Shown one piece after another: positions 7,628 to 16,130 of a stretch of 64,000 bases of DNA. The stretch is from Nitrospirillum sp034653275 (GTDB lineage: Bacteria > Pseudomonadota > Alphaproteobacteria > Azospirillales > Azospirillaceae). Location: NCBI RefSeq assembly GCF_034653275.1, contig NZ_JAYEES010000001.1:620001-684000 (forward strand), written 5' to 3'. The notes beneath the pieces were generated by a model. That model made no database searches and was not told where the DNA came from. It saw nothing but the letters and a program-made list of their open reading frames with translations. Numbering within the stretch: the stretch's first letter is position 1; each line of letters starts with the position of its first letter. A program made the position numbers and the translations under genes.

Positions 7628-10600
7628 TCAGAACCCGGTGCCCCCGATCTGGGCGGTGGAACCACCGACGACGGTGCCGGTGGTGATGGTGCCGGCGCCG
7701 GCGCTGTTGACGATGGTGCCGCTGGTGTGTTGGTAGCCGATCAGCAGGCCGGCATAGTAGGGCGGGTCGCTGGTCAGGATGTCGCTGACACTGCCGCTGT
7801 TCACCACCGTGCCGCTGTTGTTGCCGATGAGGCCGCCGACGATGCTCAGGCCCGAGATGGTGCCGCTGCTGCGGCTGTCGGTGACCGTGCCGTTGTTGGT
7901 GCCCACCAGGCCGCCGACGGCGTTGTCGGTCTGGGCGTTGACGTCGCCGGTGGCGTAGCTGTGGCTGATCAGGCCGTTGTTGGTGCCCACCAGGCCACCG
8001 ATGGCGCCGCTTTCCGGCGCGTTGAAGACGTCGCCGGTGGCATAGCTGTTCGTGATGGTGCCGTCATTTATGCCCACCAGCCCGCCGACGCCGCCATCCC
8101 GCCCGCCGGAGGAGACGGTGCCGCCCGCATGGCTGGTGTCGACCATCCCCAGGTTTTCACCCACCAGGCCGCCCACGGCGTCGCCCCGGGCGCTGCCCGC
8201 CACGATGCCCAGGGCGTAGCTGTTGGTGACGGTGCCGCTGTTGGATCCCACCAGCCCGCCCATGCCATAGCTGCCGTAGCCGCTGTCCCTGATGGCGCCG
8301 GTGGCGTAGCTGTTGCTGACCAGGCCCAGGTTCTGCCCCACCAGCCCGCCGACATAGACGCCGGCATAGCCGGGGAAGGTGGTGACGCCGGCCACCGTGT
8401 CGCTGATGGTGCCGCTGGCGTGGCTGTCCAGGATCGTGCCGCTGTTGACGCCCGCCAGGCCGCCGGCGCGGTAGTTGGTGTTGACGTCGCCGCTGGCCCA
8501 GGCACGCTGGATCTCGCCGCTGTTCAACCCGACCAGCCCGCCGACGGTACCCGATGTCTGGGCGACGATGGCGCCGGTGGCGGAACTGTCGGTGATGGTG
8601 CCGCTGTTGACGCCCGCCAGGCCGCCGACCATCAGGCCACCGGTGCCGGCGCCGCCGGCCACGCTGATGGTGGCGCCGGCCTGGTCGCCGCCCAACAGGC
8701 CGCTGTTGCCGCCAACCAGGCCGCCCACCCCTTGGGCCAGGGTGCCGGTGTTGATCAGGCCGGTGGCGTAGCTGCTGGTGATGGTGCCGGCGTTGGTTCC
8801 GGCCAGTCCGCCGACCCCGGTGACACCGTTGCCCACCGTCACGGCGCCCAGGGCGAAGCTGTGGTTGATCAGGCCGCCGTTCTGACCCACCAGCCCGCCG
8901 ACGCCGCTGACGCTGTTCCCCGCCTGCACGGCGCCGGTGGCATAGGCATCGGTGATGGTGCCGGTGTTGCCGCCCGCCAGGCCGCCCAGGGCCTGGCCCC
9001 GGTTGCCCGCCGTCACCCGGCCGGTGGCATAGCTCTGCCCGATCGTCCCGCCGCTGTTGAGGCCGACCAGTCCGCCGATGTCGGTGCCGGCCACCAGGCC
9101 GCTGTCGTCGCGGGCGGTGACGGCGCCGTTGGCGTGGCTGGTGGTGATGACGCCCTTGTTCACGCCGGCCAGGCCGCCGGTCGCGCTGACGCCCTCCACG
9201 CCGCCGGTGGCGTAGCTGTCCGTGATCACGCCCATGTTGTAGGCCACCAAACCGCCCACGGTCTGCGGCCCGGCGATGGTGCCGGTGAAGCGGGCGATGA
9301 CGCTGCCGGTGGCGTGGCTGCCGCTGATGGTGCCGAAATTGTAGGCCACCAGGCCGCCCAGGTTGGCGGTGCCGGTGACGTTCCCCGTGGCGTAGCTGCC
9401 GGCGATGGTGCCGTAGTTGCCGTTGGTGTTGACCAGGCCGGCGGCGTTGGTGACGGCGTCGCTGGCATGGCTGCCGCTGATCACGGCGCCGTTCACCCCC
9501 ACAAGGCCGGCCACGCCGTTGCCCAGCATGCCGCCCGCGGCGTAGGAATTGGTGATGGCGCCGAGTTCGTTCAGCCCCACCAAGCCGCCCCAACCGGCGC
9601 TGTAGGGTGTATCCGCCACCGTGACGGTGGCCGCCGAATAGCTGTCGATGATGGTTCCGGCCAGGGAGAGGGGCGGGGGCCAATGCGGGTCGAACAGGCG
9701 GACGAAGCCGTTCTGCCCCACCAGGCCGCCCACCTGGCTGGCATTGGCACCGGCCGCCACCGTGCCCAGCGAGAAGCTGCTGAAGATCCGGCCCTGGTTG
9801 TCGCCCACCAGCCCGCCGACATTGGCGGACAGGGTGCCGGTGGTCACCCGGTTCAGGGTGTAGCTGTCGATGATGGTGCCGCTGTTGCCGCCGGCCAGGC
9901 CGCCGATGCCGTTGCCGGGCTGGGGCGGCGGGGTGATGTTGAGGATGGTGCCATCGTCCGGCAGGTCGATGTCGCCGCCCGTCTTGCTGCCGGCCGTGAC
10001 GCTGCCCAGGGCATAGCTGGCGCTGATCAGGCCGTCGTTCTGGCCCACCAGGCCGCCGATGCGGGTGGTGTGGTCGCCGGCGCTGACCGCCACGGCGGCG
10101 TGGCTTGAGGCGATGGTGCCGGCGTTGGTGCCGGCAAGTCCCCCCACCCGTTCCGACCATAGGTTGGTCAGGGCGATGGTGCCCGTGACCTGGCTGTTGG
10201 TGATGGTGCCGGCGTTCCAGCCGGCTACGCCGCCCACGTTCTGGCCGCCGCTGGCGTTGACCGCCGTCAGCGACACGTCGTTCAGCGTGCCGGAATTGCC
10301 GCCGAACAGGCCGACATAGCTGAAGCCGCCGCCACCCACGGTCAGGTTGGCGATGCCATGGCCCAGGCCCTGGAAGGCGCCGGAGAAGGGCGTGGCGCCG
10401 TCACCCACGGCGGTGTAGGCGAAGCCCGCCATGTCCAGGTCGGCGTTCAGGGCGTAGTGGCCGCCCAGATCGCCCGCCATGGCCTGCAACTGCGCAGGAT
10501 TGTTGACCAGGGTGTAGGCCTGGCCCTGGATGGACAGGCCGTCGCCCGGGCCGGCCAGCGTGACCTTGGCGCCCTGGTTCACGTCCAGGCCGCCACTGCC

Positions 10601-11980
10601 CCCCTGGGCGGGGTTCAGGGCCAGGCTGGCGGCGGTGGCGCCGCCGTGGCTGATGTCGGCGCTGACGGTGATGTCCCGGTAGGCGTTCAGGGTCAGGCTG
10701 TTGGGCCCGGTCCAGGCGATGGCGCCCGCCACCAGGATGTCGCCGTTTCCACTGCCGGTGGACCCGGTTTGCAGGGTGACGTTGGTGGTGGCCAGGGCCG
10801 TTTCCACCGTGCCGCTGCTGACGGCGCCGGGGCCGCTGGGGCCCACGATCAGATCGGCCGGGTCCAGCAGCCAGGTGCCGGTGTGGCCGTGCGGCGCGGT
10901 GGTATCGACATGGATGTCGGCGATGGACAGGGTGGCGCCTGAGGTCTCGACGGTGCCGCCATCGCCGCCGGCCGCGCCCGCCTTGGCGCTCAGCGTGCCG
11001 GCGACGGTGGTCACGCCATCCGACTTCAGGCGGATGGTGCCGCCGTCACCCGCGCCCGCGCCATCGGCGGCGATGGTGCCGCCGCTGTCGATCCCGGTCG
11101 AGGCCTCCAGCGTCACCACGCCGCCGTGGCTGGTCAGCGCGCTGGCCTCAATCACGCCGGTGTTGTTGATGACGCCGCCCAGCAGGGCGTCCGCCGACTT
11201 CGCGGCCAGCACGACCTGGCCATCGGGGGCGGCGATCATCTGATGGTTCACGATCAGCGTGCGGATGGCGGCCGGATCCACCGCCACGCTGACGCCCCCC
11301 TTATCGCCCTTTGGATCGAAGGTCAGGGTCACCGTCTCGCCGGCGGCCAGCACCACGCTGCCCAGCTTGGCGGTGATGACGCCGTCGTTGATCACCTCTG
11401 GCGCCAGCAGGCCGACATAGCCGCCGCTGGCCGCCGTCAGGGCGCCCTGGTTGGCGACCGTGGCGGTGCTGCCGTTGCGCTGGAAGGTATAGGTGCCGGC
11501 CATGAAGTCCTGGTTGGCGATGTCCAGGGTGGACGCGACCAGGCCGCCGACGTTGACGCTGGCGCCCTGGCCGAAGGTGATGCCGGCGGGATTGACGATG
11601 AAGATCTGCCCGTTGGCCGTCAGCTTGCCCAGGATTTCCGAGGGGATGCCGCTCAGCACGCGGTTCAGCGCCGCCGAGGCCGGGCCCGGCTGCTTGAAGG
11701 TGACGCCGGCATTGCCACCGATGCTGAAGTCCTGCCAGGTGATGACGGCGCGCTGGCTGGTCTGGTTGACCGTCATGGCCGTGCCGGACTGGCTGATGCT
11801 GGCGCTGCCCACCGCCACGCTGCCGCCGGTTGGCAAGGTGGTGGGGGCCAACGGGGCGGGGGCCGTCTGGGCCTGGCCCGCCGCCGGCCATCCCGCCGGC
11901 CAGAGGGCGGCGGAGGCCAACAGCAACAGACGCAGGCGGGCCGGGCGTTTAGGCGTGGGCTGGAGACGCAGGTCCCTCAT
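7628..11980 (-). CDS. Large two-partner-secretion exoprotein with GLUG repeats
   Basis: A 1450-residue filamentous-hemagglutinin-type exoprotein. Residues 1-40 are a signal peptide (LRLLLLASAALWPAGWP, cut near AGQAQT). Residues 45-250 are the TPS secretion domain, with TWQDFSIGGNAGVTFKQPG, LNRVLSGIPSEILGKL and the NPAGITFGQGA motif equivalent to the NPNG box. A Gly/Thr-rich beta-helix region follows to about residue 550. From there to the C-terminus it is nearly all GLUG-type repeats of the form VGGLVGxNxGTITNSYATG. The gene ends in TAQIGGTGF with no autotransporter barrel, so export needs a TpsB/FhaC-type pore, which is not in this window. A GAGGGA ribosome site precedes the ATG at 11980. 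Probable surface adhesin or biofilm factor. Confidence 0.85.
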   Translation of the reverse strand: MRDLRLQPTPKRPARLRLLLLASAALWPAGWPAAGQAQTAPAPLAPTTLPTGGSVAVGSASISQSGTAMTVNQTSQRAVITWQDFSIGGNAGVTFKQPGPASAALNRVLSGIPSEILGKLTANGQIFIVNPAGITFGQGASVNVGGLVASTLDIANQDFMAGTYTFQRNGSTATVANQGALTAASGGYVGLLAPEVINDGVITAKLGSVVLAAGETVTLTFDPKGDKGGVSVAVDPAAIRTLIVNHQMIAAPDGQVVLAAKSADALLGGVINNTGVIEASALTSHGGVVTLEASTGIDSGGTIAADGAGAGDGGTIRLKSDGVTTVAGTLSAKAGAAGGDGGTVETSGATLSIADIHVDTTAPHGHTGTWLLDPADLIVGPSGPGAVSSGTVETALATTNVTLQTGSTGSGNGDILVAGAIAWTGPNSLTLNAYRDITVSADISHGGATAASLALNPAQGGSGGLDVNQGAKVTLAGPGDGLSIQGQAYTLVNNPAQLQAMAGDLGGHYALNADLDMAGFAYTAVGDGATPFSGAFQGLGHGIANLTVGGGGFSYVGLFGGNSGTLNDVSLTAVNASGGQNVGGVAGWNAGTITNSQVTGTIALTNLWSERVGGLAGTNAGTIASSHAAVAVSAGDHTTRIGGLVGQNDGLISASYALGSVTAGSKTGGDIDLPDDGTILNITPPPQPGNGIGGLAGGNSGTIIDSYTLNRVTTGTLSANVGGLVGDNQGRIFSSFSLGTVAAGANASQVGGLVGQNGFVRLFDPHWPPPLSLAGTIIDSYSAATVTVADTPYSAGWGGLVGLNELGAITNSYAAGGMLGNGVAGLVGVNGAVISGSHASDAVTNAAGLVNTNGNYGTIAGSYATGNVTGTANLGGLVAYNFGTISGSHATGSVIARFTGTIAGPQTVGGLVAYNMGVITDSYATGGVEGVSATGGLAGVNKGVITTSHANGAVTARDDSGLVAGTDIGGLVGLNSGGTIGQSYATGRVTAGNRGQALGGLAGGNTGTITDAYATGAVQAGNSVSGVGGLVGQNGGLINHSFALGAVTVGNGVTGVGGLAGTNAGTITSSYATGLINTGTLAQGVGGLVGGNSGLLGGDQAGATISVAGGAGTGGLMVGGLAGVNSGTITDSSATGAIVAQTSGTVGGLVGLNSGEIQRAWASGDVNTNYRAGGLAGVNSGTILDSHASGTISDTVAGVTTFPGYAGVYVGGLVGQNLGLVSNSYATGAIRDSGYGSYGMGGLVGSNSGTVTNSYALGIVAGSARGDAVGGLVGENLGMVDTSHAGGTVSSGGRDGGVGGLVGINDGTITNSYATGDVFNAPESGAIGGLVGTNNGLISHSYATGDVNAQTDNAVGGLVGTNNGTVTDSRSSGTISGLSIVGGLIGNNSGTVVNSGSVSDILTSDPPYYAGLLIGYQHTSGTIVNSAGAGTITTGTVVGGSTAQIGGTGF
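7780..10320 (-). repeat. Array of about 28 GLUG repeats inside the exoprotein
   Basis: Counted by eye, some 28 copies of a 25-45 residue unit with the core GGL(V/A)GxN(S/G/D)GxI-(T/S)xS-(Y/H)A follow one another. Examples are VGGLAGTNAGTIASS, IGGLVGQNDGLISAS, LGGLAGGNTGTITDA and VGGLVGTNNGTVTDS. Units vary in spacing and are diverged at DNA level, so this is an old expansion. GLUG motifs are known from IgA peptidases and surface proteins and build beta-helices. Confidence 0.85.
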
Positions 11981-12078
11981 GGTGAATCCCTCGGGGTTCC
12001 CTCCCGCCTGGTGCCGCCGGCGGGCTGACGCGGGGGGAGGACGCCGAAGGGCGTGGGGCCGGACAGGCGCGCATGCGA

Positions 12079-12107
12079 CGACCGCGCTGGGGTAACCAGC
12101 GTGGTCG
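12079..12107 (-). other. Near-perfect 12-bp hairpin in the leader of the exoprotein gene
   Basis: CGACCGCGCTGG (12079-12090) pairs with CCAGCGTGGTCG (12096-12107) with a single G/T wobble around a five-base loop. It lies about 100 bases upstream of the exoprotein start at 11980, in the 282-base gap to the poxB-like stop. It could be a leader structure, an operator, or the terminator of the poxB-like gene. I see no T-tract. Confidence 0.35.
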
Positions 12108-12262
12108 GAAATCGGGTCGCTTTTCTAAGAAGGCGCGGGTGCGCGCGGCTGGTGGCGGTGGCCTTGTTTACGGCGTGGCTCCCTGCCTGCGATAGTAGGT
12201 GCTGCGCCACCGGCCGGCCTGTGACCAACCGGTGGCAATCAACCTTTGGCTGCGACCTTGCG

Positions 12263-13978
12263 TCAAGGGCGCACCGCCCCCTCCAGCAGCTCGACCACCT
12301 CGCTTCCCCGCCCGGCCAGGATGCCTTTGGCGGAATAGAGGGCGGTGCCCACCACCTGGGCCATTTCCACCTTGGGCGGCATCACCAGTTCATAGCGGTC
12401 GACCTTCACATCCAGCAGGGCGGGGCCCGGGGTGGACAGCCAGTCGCGCACGGCGGCCTCCAGGTCCTGCGGCCGTTCCACGCGGCGCCCCCATAGGCCG
12501 ATGGCCTCCGCCACCCGGGCGAAATCGGGGTTTTTCAGGTCGGTGTAGGTATCCAGCAGGCCTTCCACCTTCTGTTCCAACTCCACGAAACCCAGCGAGC
12601 CGTTGTTGTAGACCACCACCTTGATGGGCAGGGTCTCCTGCACCGTGGTCAGCAGGTCGCCCATCAGCATGGCCAGGCCGCCGTCGCCCGACAGGGAGAT
12701 GACCTGGCGGCCGGGGAAGGCGGCCTGGGCGCCCAGGGCCTGGGGCATGGCGTTGGCCATGGTGCCGTGGCTGAGGCTGACGACGGTGCGGTTTTGGCCC
12801 GTGGCAGGCACGTGGCGCAGACACCACACCATGGGCGACCCGCCGTCGGCGGTGTAGACGGCGTCGGCGGCGGCGTGGCGGGCCACCGTCTCCGTCAGGT
12901 ATTGCGGGTGGATGGTGTCGCCCCCGCCGGCCACGGCGCGCTTCTCCAGCTTGGCATTGGCCTTGGCGGCGTGGTCCAGCGCCGCGTTCAGGAAGGTGCG
13001 ATCCTCGCGCGGCGTGAGGCGCGGCAGCAGGGCCTCCAGCGTCGGCGCCACATCGCCCACCACGCCCAGGTCCACCGGATGACGGCGGCCCAGGTGGGCG
13101 CCGTCGATGTCCACCTGGATGATGGTGGCCTTCTGCGGATAATACTGCCGCCAGGCGAAGTCGCAGCCCAGCAGCAGCAGGGTGTCGCAGTCCATCAGCG
13201 CTTGGTAGCCGCCGGCCGTGCCGAAGATGCCGGTCATGCCCACGTCATAGGGGTTGGCCGGTTCCAGGAAATCCTTGGCGCGGGAGGTGCGCGCCACCGG
13301 CGCCTGCAACCGTTCCGCTAGCGCAACGACCTGGTCGTGGGCATCCTCGCATCCGGCACCGCCATAGATGGCGATCTTGCCGCCGGCATTCAGCAGTTCG
13401 GCCATGCGGTCCAACTCGGCATCGCTCGGCCGCACCACCGGCCGCGTGCGATGGGCGGTGAAGGCGGGCTCCTCCGGCGCGTCGGCGCTGGAGACGTCGA
13501 CGGGCACGATCAGCACGGCCACGCCGCGCTTGGTCAGTGCCGCCTGCGCCGCCATGGCCGTCATGCGCCGCGCCTGGGTGGGCGTGCGGATTTCTTCGCA
13601 AAAGACGCTGGCCGGCTTGTACACGGCCTTGAAGTCGACCTCTTGCGGGAAGTCGAAGCCCAGCTCATCCCGCGTGATCTGGCTGGCGATCAGCACCACG
13701 GGGGCGCGGTTGCGGTGGCTTTCATACAGGCCGTTGATGAAGTGCAGGCCGCCCGGCCCGCACGATCCGGCGCACAGGGCCAGTTCGCCCGTCAGCAGGG
13801 CATCGGCCCCGGCCGCCATGGCGCCCGCCTCCTCATGCCGCACATGGATCCAGCGCATCTCGCTGCGGCGGATGGCGTCGGTGACGTGGTTCAGGGTGTC
13901 ACCCGGCACGCCATAGCAACGCCGGGCGCCGGCGTCGAACAAGGTTTCCACGATGATGTCGGCGACGCTGCGGCTCAT
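12263..13978 (-). CDS. poxB: Thiamine-dependent pyruvate:quinone oxidoreductase (PoxB-like)
   Basis: ThDP- and FAD-dependent enzyme of the pyruvate oxidase type, which decarboxylates pyruvate to acetate and passes electrons to the quinone pool at the membrane. The N-terminal Pyr domain has ARRCYGVPGDTLNHV and the catalytic Glu in RHEEAGAMAAGADALLTG. The central FAD-binding domain and the C-terminal PP domain follow, the latter with the ThDP motif GDGGLAMLMGDLLT...VVVYNN near residue 431. A short C-terminal amphipathic segment (GILAGRGSEVVELLEG) could be the lipid-binding helix. The start at 13978 is preceded by an excellent AGGAGGA site; a longer start at 14005 would read through that site. 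Related ThDP enzymes (acetolactate synthase) cannot be fully excluded. Confidence 0.85.
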   Translation of the reverse strand: MSRSVADIIVETLFDAGARRCYGVPGDTLNHVTDAIRRSEMRWIHVRHEEAGAMAAGADALLTGELALCAGSCGPGGLHFINGLYESHRNRAPVVLIASQITRDELGFDFPQEVDFKAVYKPASVFCEEIRTPTQARRMTAMAAQAALTKRGVAVLIVPVDVSSADAPEEPAFTAHRTRPVVRPSDAELDRMAELLNAGGKIAIYGGAGCEDAHDQVVALAERLQAPVARTSRAKDFLEPANPYDVGMTGIFGTAGGYQALMDCDTLLLLGCDFAWRQYYPQKATIIQVDIDGAHLGRRHPVDLGVVGDVAPTLEALLPRLTPREDRTFLNAALDHAAKANAKLEKRAVAGGGDTIHPQYLTETVARHAAADAVYTADGGSPMVWCLRHVPATGQNRTVVSLSHGTMANAMPQALGAQAAFPGRQVISLSGDGGLAMLMGDLLTTVQETLPIKVVVYNNGSLGFVELEQKVEGLLDTYTDLKNPDFARVAEAIGLWGRRVERPQDLEAAVRDWLSTPGPALLDVKVDRYELVMPPKVEMAQVVGTALYSAKGILAGRGSEVVELLEGAVRP

Positions 13979-14253
13979 GCCTCTTCCTCCTGCTGGCCCT
14001 TCCACCTGGCGGGACGGGGCAATAACCCCCGAAGGGGACGGGAAGGTTCCGGTGTGCGGCGAAGCCGCGCAGGCGGCTGGCTGGCCCGTGGCCGGATTGG
14101 TTGGGGTGTCAACATAAGAAGGGGGAGGTGTTGCGCGCGGCGCAGATGACAGGGGCGGATGGGTGGCGTAAGGTCCCCGCCGGCCACGGGAGCCGCCCGT
14201 GACCAGGGCCCGCCGGAACGCACCGGCCGGGCCGGATTATCGGGAGAGCCCCA

Positions 14254-15879
14254 ATGCCAGACGTCGGCGGTGAAAGCCGGGAGTTCACGCTGTTCCCCGT
14301 GGCCAAGGACGCCACCAGCTACCGCAAGCTGACCAGCGACTACGTGTCGACCACGACCTTCGACGGGGAAGAGATCCTGAAGGTCGAGCCCGAGGGCCTG
14401 CGCCTGCTGGCCGAACAGGCCTTCATCGACATCAACCACCTGCTGCGCCCCGGCCACCTGGCCCAGCTGCGCGCCATCCTGGATGATGCCGAGGCCTCGC
14501 CCAACGACCGCTTCGTGGCGCTGGACCTACTGAAGAACGCCTCCATCGCCGCTTCGGGCATCCTGCCCATGTGCCAGGACACCGGCACCGCGATCATCAT
14601 GGGCAAGAAGGGCCGCCGCGTCTGGACCAAGGGCGGGGACGAGACCGCGCTGGGCGGCGGCGTGCTGGACGCCTACGCCAAGCGCAACCTGCGCTACAGC
14701 CAGGTGGCGCCGCTGTCCATGTACGAGGAAAAGAACACCCGCACCAACCTGCCGGCGCAGGTGGACATCTACGCCGAGGGCGACGACGCCTATAAGTTCC
14801 TGTTCATGGCCAAGGGCGGCGGCTCGGCCAACAAGACCTTCCTGTTCCAGGCCACGCCCTCGGTGCTGGCGCCCGACCGGTTGCTGCCCTTCCTGGAAGA
14901 GAAGATCAAGTCGCTGGGCACCTCGGCCTGCCCGCCCTACCATCTGGCCATCGTCATCGGCGGCACCAGCGCCGAGATGAACCTGAAGACGGTGAAGCTG
15001 GCCTCGGCCCGCTACTACGACGGCCTGCCCACCCAGGGCTCGGAAAGCGGCCACGCCTTCCGCGACCTGGAGATGGAGGCTGCCGTCCACAAGCTGAGCC
15101 AGACCATGGGCATCGGCGCGCAGTTCGGCGGCAAGTACTTCTGCCATGACGTGCGGGTCATCCGCCTGCCGCGCCACGGCGCCTCCCTGCCCATCGGCAT
15201 CGGCGTCTCCTGCTCCGCCGACCGCCAGGCGCTGGCCAAGATCACCCGCGACGGCATCTTCCTGGAGGAGTTGGAGCACGATCCTGCCCGCTTCCTGCCG
15301 GAAATCGACGCCAGCCAGCTGGCGGGCGAGGTGGTGAAGATCGACCTGAACCGCCCCATGTCGGAAATCCGCGAGACGCTGTCGCGTTACCCCATCCGCA
15401 CCCGCGTGTCGCTGACCGGTCCGCTAATCGTGGCCCGCGACAGCGCCCACGCCCGCCTGCGCGCCGGGCTCGAGGCGGGACAGCCGCTGCCGGATTACTT
15501 CAAGAACCATCCCATCTACTACGCCGGCCCGGCCAAGACGCCGACGGGCTACGCTTCCGGCTCCTTCGGTCCCACCACGGCCGGCCGCATGGACAGCTTC
15601 GTCGACCAGTTCCAGGCGGCGGGCGGCTCCTTCGTCATGCTGGCTAAGGGCAACCGCAGCCCGGCGGTGCGCGAGGCCTGCAAGAAGCACGGCGGCTTCT
15701 ACTTGGGTAGCATCGGCGGCGCCGCCGCCCGCCTGGCCCAGGATTGCATCAAGAAGGTGGAATGCATCGCCTTCGAGGATCTGGGCATGGAGGCCATCTG
15801 GCGCATCGAGGTGGAGGACTTCCCCGCCTTCGTCGTCATCGATGACAAGGGCAACGACTTCTTCCAGGAATTCACCTGA
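14254..15879 (+). CDS. fumA: Class I (iron-sulfur) fumarate hydratase
   Basis: Fumarase of the FumA/FumB type (541 residues), hydrating fumarate to L-malate in the TCA cycle. The N-terminal alpha domain contains LPMCQDTGTAIIMGKKG, and the C-terminal beta domain contains TPTGYASGSFGPTTAGRM. The three cluster cysteines are at 107 (PMCQDTG), 226 (TSACPPY) and 320 (GVSCSAD), spaced as in E. coli FumA. The ATG at 14254 follows GGGAGA. The gene is divergent from the poxB-like gene across 275 bases, which must hold both promoters, and it ends at a strong intrinsic terminator. Class I fumarases are oxygen-labile. Confidence 0.95.
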   Translation: MPDVGGESREFTLFPVAKDATSYRKLTSDYVSTTTFDGEEILKVEPEGLRLLAEQAFIDINHLLRPGHLAQLRAILDDAEASPNDRFVALDLLKNASIAASGILPMCQDTGTAIIMGKKGRRVWTKGGDETALGGGVLDAYAKRNLRYSQVAPLSMYEEKNTRTNLPAQVDIYAEGDDAYKFLFMAKGGGSANKTFLFQATPSVLAPDRLLPFLEEKIKSLGTSACPPYHLAIVIGGTSAEMNLKTVKLASARYYDGLPTQGSESGHAFRDLEMEAAVHKLSQTMGIGAQFGGKYFCHDVRVIRLPRHGASLPIGIGVSCSADRQALAKITRDGIFLEELEHDPARFLPEIDASQLAGEVVKIDLNRPMSEIRETLSRYPIRTRVSLTGPLIVARDSAHARLRAGLEAGQPLPDYFKNHPIYYAGPAKTPTGYASGSFGPTTAGRMDSFVDQFQAAGGSFVMLAKGNRSPAVREACKKHGGFYLGSIGGAAARLAQDCIKKVECIAFEDLGMEAIWRIEVEDFPAFVVIDDKGNDFFQEFT

Positions 15880-15924
15880 TCCGGAAGGGCGTTTGGGCGC
15901 GAAGCCTATGCGCGTGACGTGAGG

Positions 15925-15954
15925 AAGGCCGGTCCCGTCGGGATCGGCCTTTTT
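15925..15954 (+). terminator. Intrinsic terminator after fumA
   Basis: A 12-bp stem (AAGGCCGGTCCC with GGGATCGGCCTT, one G-T wobble) closes a three-base loop and runs into a five-T tract. It lies 45 bases past the fumarase stop. Confidence 0.9.
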
Positions 15955-16130
15955 CCTTGCGCCGTGCAAACCCGCCTGTGAGTGCGGGTGGCGGCACGGG
16001 CTGACCAAAGATTGCAAATCCGCTCTTTCCCACCATTATGCGTACGCCTATCAGGCGGCCTTAGCCTTTTCTTAACCACGCGGCCCCTAAACTGGGGAAA
16101 CTGGATCGGTACAGCATGGAGGCAGTTGCC

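Noticed and set aside
6449..10108. Plus-strand open frame of 1219 codons
   Set aside because: It lies antisense to the secreted protein and GLUG exoprotein genes. Its His/Gln/Ala/Gly-rich repetitive product is the mirror of the GLUG repeats in GC-rich DNA, with no domain or ribosome site.
7780..10320. CRISPR-like periodic repeats
   Set aside because: The periodicity comes from coding GLUG repeats with variable unit length and diverged DNA. There are no identical direct repeats with unique spacers.
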